NCBI GenBank assembly: GCA_046727755.1
Contig: JBKPDG010000116.1
Span: forward strand, 1-23,668
DNA length: 23,668 bases
From: JALZAA01 sp046727755
GTDB taxonomy: Bacteria; Actinomycetota; Acidimicrobiia; IMCC26256; JACDBD01
Direction: 5' to 3'
Shown: positions 1 through 7,041 of the stretch, piece after piece
Position numbering within the stretch: the stretch's first letter is position 1
Layout of the letters: each line of letters starts with the position of its first letter
Translations under genes and position numbers: made by a program
Notes under the pieces: generated by a model
What the model was told of the DNA's origin: nothing
The model's input: the letters and a program-made list of their open reading frames with translations, nothing else
Databases searched by the model: none

Positions 1-981
1 GAGCAGCTCCTGCACCTCGTCGCGTTCCTCGAGCAGCTCGTCCGTCGTGATCTTGATCTTCTCCTGGGCCCACGCGTCGTGAGCGATCCCCTCGACGATC
101 GACCATGCGGCGCCGTCGCTGCGCACCGGGAACCCGAATTGCAGACCTTCCGGGATGCCGTATTCGCCGCTGCTTGCAACGGCGAGCGAGTGCCAGTCCC
201 CCGCCGGCGTCGGTGTGACGACGCTGCGGACAGAGTCGAGCGCGGCGTGCGCCGCCGACGCCGCCGACGAGGCGCCGCGCGCCGCGATCACCGCGGCCCC
301 GCGCTTCTGCACCGTCTCGAGGAACGGGCCGCGCAGCCAGTCGTGGTCGGTGATCACCTCGGGTGCGGGCTTGCCTCCGATACGGGCGTGGGCGAAGTCC
401 GGGAACTGCGTCGTCGAGTGATTGCCCCAGATCGCCATGTTCGTGACCTCGCGCGCCGGTACGCCGACCTTCTTCGCCAGCTGGCTCTTCGCACGGTTCT
501 CGTCGAGGCGCGTCATCGCGAACCAGCGATCGGCGGGCACGTCGGGCGCGTTCGATCGTGCGATCAGGCAGTTCGTGTTACACGGGTTGCCCACGACGAG
601 GACGCGCACGTCGCTCGCGGTGTGGTCGTTGATCGCGCGGCCCTGCGGCTTGAAGATCCCGCCGTTCACCGTGAGCAGCTCGCGTCGCTCCATGCCCGCC
701 TTGCGCGGCACCGAACCCACGAGCAGACACCACGACGCACCGTCGAACGCGGTCTTGAGATCGGCCGAGGCCTCGATTCCCTCGAGGAGGTGGTGGGCGC
801 CGTCCTCGAGCTCCATCACGACGCCCTCGAGCGCGGGAAGCGCCGGCTCGATCTCGAGCAGGCGCAGCACGATCGGCTGGTCGGGCCCGAGGAGATCGCC
901 GTGAGCGACGCGGTGGACGAGCGCGTAGCCGATTTGGCCGGCGGCGCCGGTGACGGTCACGTGAACCGGGGGCTTCAACAT
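1..981 (-). CDS. mdh: Malate dehydrogenase, C-terminus cut by window edge
   Basis: NAD-dependent malate dehydrogenase, which interconverts malate and oxaloacetate in the cytosolic TCA cycle. 327 codons are readable from the ATG to base 1 with no stop; relatives are about 328-330 residues, so only a few residues should be missing. Visible motifs are the Rossmann loop GAAGQIG (12-18), Glu43 at the end of beta-2 (fits NAD), substrate arginines in PRKAGMERR (92-100), LDENR (159-163, catalytic Asp160) and WGNHS with catalytic His188. The sequence is of the cytosolic-type MDH family, not the LDH-like one. It lies downstream of icd and the J-domain gene on the same strand. No Shine-Dalgarno precedes the ATG, but a -10-like TAGCTT sits 8 nt upstream. 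Identification is secure. Confidence 0.96.
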   Translation of the reverse strand, partial: MLKPPVHVTVTGAAGQIGYALVHRVAHGDLLGPDQPIVLRLLEIEPALPALEGVVMELEDGAHHLLEGIEASADLKTAFDGASWCLLVGSVPRKAGMERRELLTVNGGIFKPQGRAINDHTASDVRVLVVGNPCNTNCLIARSNAPDVPADRWFAMTRLDENRAKSQLAKKVGVPAREVTNMAIWGNHSTTQFPDFAHARIGGKPAPEVITDHDWLRGPFLETVQKRGAAVIAARGASSAASAAHAALDSVRSVVTPTPAGDWHSLAVASSGEYGIPEGLQFGFPVRSDGAAWSIVEGIAHDAWAQEKIKITTDELLEERDEVQELL

Positions 982-989
982 GCGGCCGA

Positions 990-995
990 AAGCTA
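990..995 (-). promoter_or_regulatory. Putative -10 box for leaderless mdh transcript
   Basis: TAGCTT on the minus strand ends 8 nt before the mdh ATG, which itself has no Shine-Dalgarno. The first three bases (TAG) are also the stop codon of the upstream J-domain gene. This fits a leaderless internal promoter, so mdh may be transcribed alone as well as with icd. No convincing -35 is seen. Confidence 0.45.
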
Positions 996-1766
996 CCGCT
1001 CGTGGTCGAGCACCGCGAGCAGCAGCTCCCGCGCCTCGGCGAGCTCGGCGATCCGCTCGGCCGCCCCGAGGTCGGCCGCCCCGTGGTCGGGATGGGCGAG
1101 GCGAAGCAGCCGCCGGAACCGGCGCTGGACGTCCTCCCGGTCGATCGGGACGCCGGCCCGCACGCCGAGCACCTCCATCGCCCAGCGGCGCTCGGCGGGC
1201 ACGCCCCGCCATCCTTCGAGCTCGGCGTCGTCCCGATCGCCGTTCGGCGGCACCGCGGCGCCGGGCGCGTAGGGCCGGAGGCCGGGCACACCCTCGAGCA
1301 GGCGGCGCACCTCGAGGCCCTCAGGGGGCATGCCGGGCCGGGCGACGGCTGCCGCGATCGACCGGAACGCGGGGCGCCGCGCCGACGCCGGCAGCTGCGC
1401 CGCCGCCATCACCGACCCGAGCACCTGGGGCGCCGGCCAGCCGTGGGTGTCGAGCTCGAGGGCCAGCCGCCCGCCGTCGGAGACGATGCGATGGCGGGAC
1501 CGGTCGAGGCCGTGCGTGTCGGTCTGGAGACGGTGGCGCAGCGCGATGCGCGGCACGCTCAGGCCATCCTCGGCGTCGGCGAGGAGCCGCGGCAGCAGCT
1601 CGCGCTGCTCGTCGTCGAGCCCGCCCAGGTTCTCGGACACCACCGCGCCGAGCAGCACCGCGCCGTAGGCGGGACCGCTGGTCGGGAGGTAGTTGTCGCC
1701 GAGCGCCACCCGCCGGGTCGGCTGGTGCCGCCGGGTGTGCCGGATGTTGAGCTCGGCGAGGATCAC
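993..1766 (-). CDS. C-terminal J-domain protein between icd and mdh
   Basis: 257-residue protein. The last ~65 residues form a J domain: a basic helix, the HPD motif at 225-227 and a following helix, the arrangement that stimulates Hsp70 (DnaK) ATPase. There is no Gly/Phe or zinc-finger region, so it is not DnaJ itself. Residues 1 to ~185 belong to no family I recognise; they are Arg- and Leu-rich, with no signal peptide or membrane segment. The start is GTG at 1766, 15 nt after the icd stop, with no clear Shine-Dalgarno; no better in-frame start lies upstream. Its position between two TCA dehydrogenases suggests co-transcription with icd. A role as a dedicated co-chaperone is only inference. 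Confidence 0.82.
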   Translation of the reverse strand: MILAELNIRHTRRHQPTRRVALGDNYLPTSGPAYGAVLLGAVVSENLGGLDDEQRELLPRLLADAEDGLSVPRIALRHRLQTDTHGLDRSRHRIVSDGGRLALELDTHGWPAPQVLGSVMAAAQLPASARRPAFRSIAAAVARPGMPPEGLEVRRLLEGVPGLRPYAPGAAVPPNGDRDDAELEGWRGVPAERRWAMEVLGVRAGVPIDREDVQRRFRRLLRLAHPDHGAADLGAAERIAELAEARELLLAVLDHER

Positions 1767-1781
1767 ATCTGGGATTCGGGT

Positions 1782-2975
1782 CTAGAGGCGGTCGCAGATG
1801 GCGGCCGCGAACTCCGACGTCCTGACCGCTGTTGCGCCTTCCATGAGACGAGCGAAGTCGTAGGTGACGATCTTCTCCGCGATCGTGGCTTCGAGGGCAT
1901 GGACGATGTCGTCGGCGGCGTCCTGCCAACCGAGGTGCTCGAACATCATCACGCCCGACAGGATCACCGAGCCCGGATTCACCTTGTCCTGCCCGGCGTA
2001 CTTGGGTGCGGTGCCGTGCGTCGCCTCGAACACGCCGTGGCCGGTGACGTAGTTGATGTTGCCGCCCGGGGCGATACCGATCCCGCCGACCTGGGCCGCG
2101 AGCGCGTCGGAAAGGTAGTCACCGTTCAGGTTGGTGGTAGCGATCACGTCGAAGTCGTCTGGCCGGGTGAGAACCTGCTGCAGCGTGATGTCGGCGATGT
2201 TGTCCTTCACGAGGATCTTGTCGCCCGGATTGCCGCCGCAGTCGTCCCAGCCGACGGCGACGTCTGAGAACTCCTCGCGCACGAGCTCGTAGCCCCAGCT
2301 GCGGAACGCGCCCTCGGTGAACTTCTGGATGTTCCCCTTGTGCACCAGCGTGACCGAGCTGCGCTTGCGCTTCACCGCGTACTCGATCGCAGCGCGCACG
2401 AGGCGCTTCGACCCCGTCTCGGAGACGGGCTTGATACCGATGCCGGAGTCGGACCGGATCTCCCAGCCGTACTCGTCGTGGAGGAAGTCGATCAGCCGCT
2501 TGACCTCGGGCGTGCCTTCCTGGAGCTCCTTGCCCGCGTACACGTCTTCGGTGTTCTCCCGGAAGATCACCATGTCGACCTTCTCCGGGTGCTTCACCGG
2601 GGACGGCACACCCTGGAACCAGCGCACCGGCCGTAGGCACACGTACAGGTCCATGATCTGGCGGAGCGCGACGTTGAGGCTACGGATGCCGCCGCCGACG
2701 GGCGTGGTGAGCGGGCCCTTGATCCCGATGAGGTGGTCGAGGAACGCCTGGACGGTCTCCTCGGGCAGCCAGTTGCCGGTGGCGTCGAACGCCTTCTGGC
2801 CCGCCAACACCTCTCTCCAGTGGATCGTCTTGCCGTGCTTGGCAGCGGCGGCGTCGAACACCGTCTGCGATGCAGGCCAGATGTCGACACCGGTGCCGTC
2901 GCCCTCGATGAACGGGATGATGGGCTCGTCGGGGACGCGCAGCTGGCCCTCGACGAGAGAGATTTTCTCGGGCAT
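1782..2975 (-). CDS. icd: NADP-dependent isocitrate dehydrogenase
   Basis: Oxidative decarboxylation of isocitrate to 2-oxoglutarate in the TCA cycle. The 397 residues align along nearly their whole length with E. coli Icd (416 aa). Substrate residues are in GGGIRSLNVALR (94-105); Ser99 corresponds to the serine phosphorylated by AceK in enterics. Coenzyme residues Lys325-Tyr326 in HGTAPKYAGQD, together with Tyr372 and Arg376, match the E. coli NADP set, so NADP specificity is expected. The Mg-binding aspartates in NGDYLSDALAAQ (284-295) are present. The gene heads a minus-strand cluster with the J-domain gene and mdh. The ATG has no Shine-Dalgarno and follows a TACGAT box by 7 nt. Confidence 0.97.
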   Translation of the reverse strand: MPEKISLVEGQLRVPDEPIIPFIEGDGTGVDIWPASQTVFDAAAAKHGKTIHWREVLAGQKAFDATGNWLPEETVQAFLDHLIGIKGPLTTPVGGGIRSLNVALRQIMDLYVCLRPVRWFQGVPSPVKHPEKVDMVIFRENTEDVYAGKELQEGTPEVKRLIDFLHDEYGWEIRSDSGIGIKPVSETGSKRLVRAAIEYAVKRKRSSVTLVHKGNIQKFTEGAFRSWGYELVREEFSDVAVGWDDCGGNPGDKILVKDNIADITLQQVLTRPDDFDVIATTNLNGDYLSDALAAQVGGIGIAPGGNINYVTGHGVFEATHGTAPKYAGQDKVNPGSVILSGVMMFEHLGWQDAADDIVHALEATIAEKIVTYDFARLMEGATAVRTSEFAAAICDRL

Positions 2976-2982
2976 GCCCGGG

Positions 2983-2988
2983 ATCGTA
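2983..2988 (-). promoter_or_regulatory. Putative -10 box for leaderless icd transcript
   Basis: TACGAT on the minus strand ends 7 nt before the icd ATG, and no ribosome-binding site is present. It lies inside a short inverted repeat (CCCGGG/CCGGGG flanks) in the 23-nt gap after the SRPBCC gene. This fits a leaderless promoter for the icd-J-mdh cluster. Confidence 0.5.
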
Positions 2989-2998
2989 CCGGGGCCCC

Positions 2999-3493
2999 TC
3001 AGCCCCCTTCGTGCTCGAGACCCTTCGGAAAGCGATCGGCGACGACGGCGAGGGCGATGTCGTGCTCGAGGAACGCCTTCAGCGCGCTCAGCGCCAGGGA
3101 GAAGCCGCCGGTCGAGCCGGCGAGACGGGCGGCGACCGCGTCCCCGTCGCCGCTCAGACCGGTCTCGGTGACCTCGACGTGCGTTGCGTCGCCCTCCCAG
3201 GGCGTGAACAGAAACTCCACCGTGGTGAAGCCGTCGTCGTCACCCCAGTCGAAGAGGATGCGGCGGTTCTCGTCCACCTCCTTGACCGCGACATGGGCGG
3301 AGACGCCGTACATCTCCCAGTCCCAGCGGACGTCCGCGCCCGGGACCAGCTTGCCGGTGCTCTTGGTGAACCAGAACTTCGTCGTGACGGCGGGATCGAC
3401 GAGGGCCTGGAACACCTGGTCCGGGGGTCGGCGGACGAGCATGCCCACCTTCACCGGGGGGATGTGCGTGAGATGGAGGTCGTCTCCGGACAT
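2999..3493 (-). CDS. SRPBCC (AHSA1-like) domain protein
   Basis: 164-residue single-domain protein with the START/Bet v1-like SRPBCC fold. It shows the typical opening (VRRPPDQVFQALVDP), a central WDWEMYGVSAHVAVKEVDENRR-type segment, the strand WGDDDGFTTVEFLFTP and a long C-terminal helix (SLALSALKAFLEHDI). Such proteins bind hydrophobic ligands or resemble the Hsp90 co-chaperone Aha1; the ligand cannot be told. It is transcribed divergently from an ArsR-SRPBCC fusion 99 nt away, a common pairing that suggests regulation by it. The start is supported by GGGAGGG five nt before the ATG, with three 11-bp purine-rich repeats just upstream. No membrane or signal segment is seen. Confidence 0.85.
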   Translation of the reverse strand: MSGDDLHLTHIPPVKVGMLVRRPPDQVFQALVDPAVTTKFWFTKSTGKLVPGADVRWDWEMYGVSAHVAVKEVDENRRILFDWGDDDGFTTVEFLFTPWEGDATHVEVTETGLSGDGDAVAARLAGSTGGFSLALSALKAFLEHDIALAVVADRFPKGLEHEGG

Positions 3494-3503
3494 GGCGGCC
3501 CTC

Positions 3504-3536
3504 CCTTCTCCTGGCCTTCTCTTGGCCTTCTCCTCG
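3504..3536 (-). repeat. Three tandem 11-bp purine-rich repeats in leader
   Basis: Three near-identical 11-bp units (plus-strand CCTTCTCCTGG, CCTTCTCTTGG, CCTTCTCCTCG) stand head to tail upstream of the SRPBCC start. In the mRNA they read as repeated AGGAGAAGG-like, Shine-Dalgarno-resembling purine tracts, followed by the likely true site GGGAGGG. They may be slippage products or may affect translation. Confidence 0.6.
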
Positions 3537-3553
3537 CTTGCTCCGAGGGATAC

Positions 3554-3569
3554 GCAGCCATTTGGCTGC
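3554..3569. promoter_or_regulatory. Candidate ArsR-family operator (inverted repeat)
   Basis: Perfect inverted repeat GCAGCC-ATTT-GGCTGC between the divergent SRPBCC and ArsR-SRPBCC genes. It would lie around -39 to -24 of the plus-strand gene (if leaderless) and just downstream of the predicted start of the minus-strand transcript. A repressor bound there could block both. A 6-4-6 palindrome beside an ArsR-type gene is typical of an autoregulatory operator; binding is inferred. Confidence 0.45.
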
Positions 3570-3578
3570 CTATTGCCC

Positions 3579-3585
3579 TAGCGTA
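3579..3585. promoter_or_regulatory. Overlapping divergent -10 boxes, ArsR-SRPBCC / SRPBCC
   Basis: Plus strand TAGCGT (3579-3584) ends 8 nt before the ATG at 3593, fitting a leaderless transcript. The same bases give TACGCT on the minus strand (3585-3580), suited to the divergent SRPBCC gene. The core is the inverted repeat CCTA-GCG-TAGG. No clear -35 is seen on either side. Confidence 0.4.
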
Positions 3586-3592
3586 GGCGGCG

Positions 3593-4414
3593 ATGGATCC
3601 GGTGTTCAAGGCGCTCGCCGATCCCTCCCGCCGCCAGCTGCTCGACCGCCTGAACGAGCGCAACGGGCAGACGCTGCGGGAACTGGGCGCGGACCTCGAC
3701 ATGGCCCGGCAGTCGGTGACCAAGCACCTGGCGGTGCTGGAAGCGGCCGGCGTCGTGACCACGTCCCGACGGGGCCGGCAGAAGTTGCACTTCTTGAACG
3801 CGGCCCCGATCAACGACATCGCCGAGCGCTGGATGGGCCGGTACGACCGTGAGCGCGCCGCCGCGCTCGCCGACCTCAAGCGAGCCTTGGAGGACACCGC
3901 CATGGAGCAGACGCGTTTCGCGTACACGACGTACATCAGGACCACGCCGGAGCGGTTGTGGCAGGCGCTCACCGAGCCCGCGTTCACCCGCCGCTACTGG
4001 GGCGCCGAGCTGCACTCGGACTGGAAGCCCGGCTCGCCGATCCTCTGGCGGGAAGGGCCCGACGAGGATCCACGGGATCTCGGCCAGGTCGTCCTCGAAG
4101 CGGAGCCGTATCGGCGCTTGTCCTACACGTGGGCGCCCCCCCAGCCGCATCACGCCCAGCTGTTCGGTTGGTCGGCGGAGCGCCTCGCCGAGCTGCAACG
4201 CGAGCCGCGCTCGCACGTCGTCTTCGAGCTCGAGCCCGCCGGCGACGTGGTCAAGCTCACCGTCATCCACGAGGGCTTCGCCCCGAGCAGCCCGTTGCTC
4301 GAAGCCGTCAGCGGACGAACCGACAAGACAGGCGGTTGGCCCGAGCTGCTCGCCGACCTCAAGACGTTCCTCGAGACGGGCGACACGATGCGCCCCACGG
4401 CCGCGGACGACTGA
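3593..4414 (+). CDS. ArsR-family regulator fused to SRPBCC domain
   Basis: 273 residues. Residues 1-~90 are an ArsR-type winged helix: FKALADPSRRQLLDRL opening, recognition helix around 38-52 (MARQSVTKHLAVLEAAGVV) and wing TSRRGRQKLHFL. Residues ~104-262 are an SRPBCC/AHSA1 domain, from FAYTTYIRTTPERLWQALTEP to the C-terminal helix ELLADLKTFLETG. No metal-binding Cys motif typical of arsenic sensors is present, so a metal-sensing role is unlikely. The second domain probably senses a small hydrophobic ligand. The fusion is known in actinobacteria and usually neighbours a separate SRPBCC gene, as here. An internal Met104 begins the SRPBCC part, so a short product is conceivable. It ends 4 nt from the convergent zinc-ribbon gene. 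Confidence 0.87.
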   Translation: MDPVFKALADPSRRQLLDRLNERNGQTLRELGADLDMARQSVTKHLAVLEAAGVVTTSRRGRQKLHFLNAAPINDIAERWMGRYDRERAAALADLKRALEDTAMEQTRFAYTTYIRTTPERLWQALTEPAFTRRYWGAELHSDWKPGSPILWREGPDEDPRDLGQVVLEAEPYRRLSYTWAPPQPHHAQLFGWSAERLAELQREPRSHVVFELEPAGDVVKLTVIHEGFAPSSPLLEAVSGRTDKTGGWPELLADLKTFLETGDTMRPTAADD

Positions 4415-4418
4415 TGCG

Positions 4419-4640
4419 TCAGCGGGCGAGCGCGACCACCAGCAGCGTGAGCAGGTAGACGCCCACCAACGCCGCCGCCGACCACCAGAGCGCCCGTCGG
4501 TTGAACGCCCCCGGCCGCCCGGCCACACCGGCGAGGTGGTAGCCGCAGTCACCACACCGCATCGCGTCGGCGGCGACGGTCGCGCCGCACAACGGGCACG
4601 TCGTGGGCGCGGGCGCGGGTGTGTCGAACTGTGCGCTCAG
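4419..4640 (-). CDS. Small zinc-ribbon membrane protein, probable CTG start
   Basis: 73 residues. Two CxxC pairs (CPLC and CGDC, residues ~15-32) form a zinc ribbon, followed by a basic linker and one C-terminal membrane segment (about 51-71, ending VVALAR). The function is unknown; similar zinc-ribbon/TM proteins are common orphans. No ATG, GTG or TTG occurs in frame between the folD stop region and the first cysteine pair. A CTG at 4640 is preceded by GAGGGAG with a 6-nt spacer, so I place the start there. The only in-frame ATG falls between the two Cys pairs and would destroy the ribbon. It follows folD by 35 nt and is probably in the purN operon. Confidence 0.6.
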   Translation of the reverse strand: MSAQFDTPAPAPTTCPLCGATVAADAMRCGDCGYHLAGVAGRPGAFNRRALWWSAAALVGVYLLTLLVVALAR

Positions 4641-4675
4641 GTTGTGCTCCCTCGCCTCGCCCCGTTCCCGCGCGG

Positions 4676-5536
4676 TCAGGGGGATGATCGCCGCTCGGCG
4701 GCATCCACCGCGTTGCGGAAGAGCATAGCGATGGTGGTCGGTCCGACGCCGCCGACGCGCGGCGTGATACGACCGGCGACGTCGTTGCAACGCTCGTCGA
4801 CGTCGGGCAGAAGCTTGCGCCCTTCGTATCGCACGCCTCCGCCCACGACCGTGGCGCCGGGTGTGATGTGCTCGGGCTTGAGGATCCCGGGCACCCCGGC
4901 GGCGGCGACGACGATCTCTGCCCGCCGGGTGTATGCGGGCCAGTCGGCGACGCCCGTGTGCACCACCGTGACAGCGGCGTTGGCGGTCGGCCGCTTCTGC
5001 GACAACAAGAGCGCGAGCGGCCGGCCCAGGGTCGTGCCCCGTCCGAGGATGCACACCTCGTTCCCGGCGACGGGCACGTCGTAGTACGCGAGCAGTGCCT
5101 CGATGCCCGCCGGCGTGCACGGCACCGGCCCCGGCATCATCAGCGCGAGCCGACCCATGTTCACCGGGTGCAGGCCGTCGACGTCCTTGTCGGGATCGAT
5201 CTCGAGCAGAGCGGCCTCGTAGTCGATCTGCGGCGGCGTCGGGTGCTGCACGAGCATGCCGTCAACCGCATCGTCCTCGTTGAACTCGCGGATCGCGGCG
5301 AGCACGTCGGCTTGCGCGGCGTCGTCGGGAAGATGGATGTGGGGCGAGTTGAAATCGAGCTCGGCCGCCTTCTCCTGCTTGATGCGGATGTACCCGACGC
5401 TCGCGCTCTCGTCGCCGACGAGGATGGTCCCCAGCCCGGGCCGGTGCCCGTTCTCGACGAGCTTGGCGATCCTCGGGCCCAGCTCGGCGAACGTGGCCTC
5501 GGCGACGGGCGCGCCCGGCATCATCGTCGCGCCCAT
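4676..5536 (-). CDS. folD: Bifunctional methylene-THF dehydrogenase / methenyl-THF cyclohydrolase FolD
   Basis: Converts 5,10-methylene-THF to 10-formyl-THF, the formyl donor for PurN and PurH encoded just upstream. 286 residues, the usual length (E. coli 288). Visible are the catalytic Tyr49-x3-Lys53 pair in SVGYIRIKQEKA, the VQHPTP segment, DPDKDVDGLHPVNMG, PCTPAGIEALL, and the NADP loop GRGTTLGRP, the actinobacterial variant of the usual GRS-V-G-P motif. The C-terminus has DVDERCNDVAGRITPRVGGVGPTT-type residues. Its ATG shares one base with the purH stop (TGATG), showing translational coupling. The context makes purine one-carbon supply its main job. Confidence 0.96.
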   Translation of the reverse strand: MGATMMPGAPVAEATFAELGPRIAKLVENGHRPGLGTILVGDESASVGYIRIKQEKAAELDFNSPHIHLPDDAAQADVLAAIREFNEDDAVDGMLVQHPTPPQIDYEAALLEIDPDKDVDGLHPVNMGRLALMMPGPVPCTPAGIEALLAYYDVPVAGNEVCILGRGTTLGRPLALLLSQKRPTANAAVTVVHTGVADWPAYTRRAEIVVAAAGVPGILKPEHITPGATVVGGGVRYEGRKLLPDVDERCNDVAGRITPRVGGVGPTTIAMLFRNAVDAAERRSSP

Positions 5537-7041
5537 CAGTGCAAGAACTGCCTTTCTCCGGTGAGGACCATCGCGAGGCCGAGCTCGTCGGCGCGGGCGA
5601 TGTTCTCGTCGTCCCGCACCGAGCCGCCCGGCTGCACGACCACTGCGACGCCGGCGGCGGCGGCCGCCTCGACGCCGTCGGGGAACGGATAGAACCCGTC
5701 GGTGGCGGACGCGCCACCCCGGGCGCGACCTTCGGCCTTCTCCGCCGCGATCTCAGCCGCCCCGACCCGGCTCTGCTGGCCGGCGCCGATGCCGACCGCC
5801 TGCAGGCCCCTCACGAGCACGACGCAGTTCGACTTCACGTGCCCGCAGACGCGCCACGCGAGCTCGGCGTCGAGCCATTGCTCGGCTGTGGGCGCGGCCT
5901 TGGTGACGACGCGCCATGCGTCGCGACCGGCGGCGAAGTGCGGCGCGTCTTGCACGAGGAAACCACCGGTGAGAGGACGGAAGTCGAGCGCGTCGCGGGT
6001 CGGGGCGGGCGCTTCGAGCAGGCGCGTGTTCTTGCGCTTCTGCACGAGCGCGTCGAGTGTGCCTGGCGCGTACGAGGGAGCGATGATGACGTCGGCTTGG
6101 GGGCCGGCGACCATGCGCTCGGCGGTGGCGCCGTCGACCGGGCGGTTGAGCGCCACGATCCCGCCGAACGCCGACAGCTCGTCGGACTCGAGCGCACGCT
6201 GATAGGCGGTGGCGGTGTCGACACCGAGCGCGACGCCGCACGGGTTGGCGTGCTTGATGATGGCGCACGCCGGCTCTTCGCCGAGGTCGTGGGCGAGTTG
6301 CCACGCCGCCTCGGTGTCGTAGTAGTTGAGGTACGAGAGCGCGAGCCCGCTGTGCTGGGTGACCGCGTCCCACCAGCTGGAGGCGCCGGCTCGGCGATAG
6401 CGGGCCGCCTGCTGGTGCGGGTTCTCCCCGTACCGCAGCTCGTCGTCTGTTCGTTCGAGCGCGACCACGAGATGGCGCGGCAGCCGCTCGTCACGCTCGA
6501 GCCAACGGACGATGGCAGCGTCGTACGCGGCCGTATGCGCGAATGCCTCGAGGGCAAGCCGGCGGCGGGTCTCGTCGGACAGCTTGCCGTCGTGGACGCG
6601 GAGCTCGTCGAGCACGGCGTCGTACTGCTCCGGGCTCGTCACGACGCCGACCCAGGCGTGGTTCTTCGCCGCCGCGCGCACCATGGCCGGTCCGCCGATG
6701 TCGATGGTCTCGATGTCCGGGCGGTCGAGGAATGGATACAGGTTGCTCACGACGAGCTGGATGGGCGCGATGCCGAGCGATTCGAGGTCGGCGCGGTGGC
6801 TCTCGTTTCCAAGATCGGCGAGGAGACCGCCGTGGATTCGCGGATGAAGCGTCTTTACGCGCCCTTCGAGCATCTCGGGCGCGCCGGTCACGTCCTCGAC
6901 CGTCGTGACCGGGACGCCCGCCTCGGCGAGCGCGGCCGCCGTCTTCCCCGATGACACGAGCTCGTAGCCGAGGTCGACGAGACCGCGTGCGAGCTCGACG
7001 AGCCCGGTCTTGTCGTACACCGAGAGCAGCGCCCGCTTCAC
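5536..7041 (-). CDS. purH: Bifunctional AICAR formyltransferase / IMP cyclohydrolase PurH
   Basis: Catalyses the last two steps of IMP synthesis: formyl transfer from 10-formyl-THF to AICAR, then ring closure. 501 residues, slightly short for the family (~520-530). The N-terminal MGS-like cyclohydrolase domain shows VYDKTGLVELA, RVKTLHPRIHGGLL (61-74) and DIGGPAMVRAAAKNH (114-128). The formyltransferase domain has RYGENPHQ (203-210), the catalytic Lys263-His264 in KHANPCG, and a SATDGFYPFPDG-like loop near the C-terminus. It starts with GTG overlapping the purN stop by four bases (GTGA) and ends overlapping folD by one base, so purN-purH-folD form one coupled unit. Confidence 0.97.
   Translation of the reverse strand: MKRALLSVYDKTGLVELARGLVDLGYELVSSGKTAAALAEAGVPVTTVEDVTGAPEMLEGRVKTLHPRIHGGLLADLGNESHRADLESLGIAPIQLVVSNLYPFLDRPDIETIDIGGPAMVRAAAKNHAWVGVVTSPEQYDAVLDELRVHDGKLSDETRRRLALEAFAHTAAYDAAIVRWLERDERLPRHLVVALERTDDELRYGENPHQQAARYRRAGASSWWDAVTQHSGLALSYLNYYDTEAAWQLAHDLGEEPACAIIKHANPCGVALGVDTATAYQRALESDELSAFGGIVALNRPVDGATAERMVAGPQADVIIAPSYAPGTLDALVQKRKNTRLLEAPAPTRDALDFRPLTGGFLVQDAPHFAAGRDAWRVVTKAAPTAEQWLDAELAWRVCGHVKSNCVVLVRGLQAVGIGAGQQSRVGAAEIAAEKAEGRARGGASATDGFYPFPDGVEAAAAAGVAVVVQPGGSVRDDENIARADELGLAMVLTGERQFLH

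Noticed and set aside
1002..2267. Long plus-strand open frame of 421 codons across the J-domain gene and icd
   Set aside because: It is antisense to icd, whose homology is certain. High GC content keeps opposite frames open; the product is Arg/Gly-rich with no recognisable domain.
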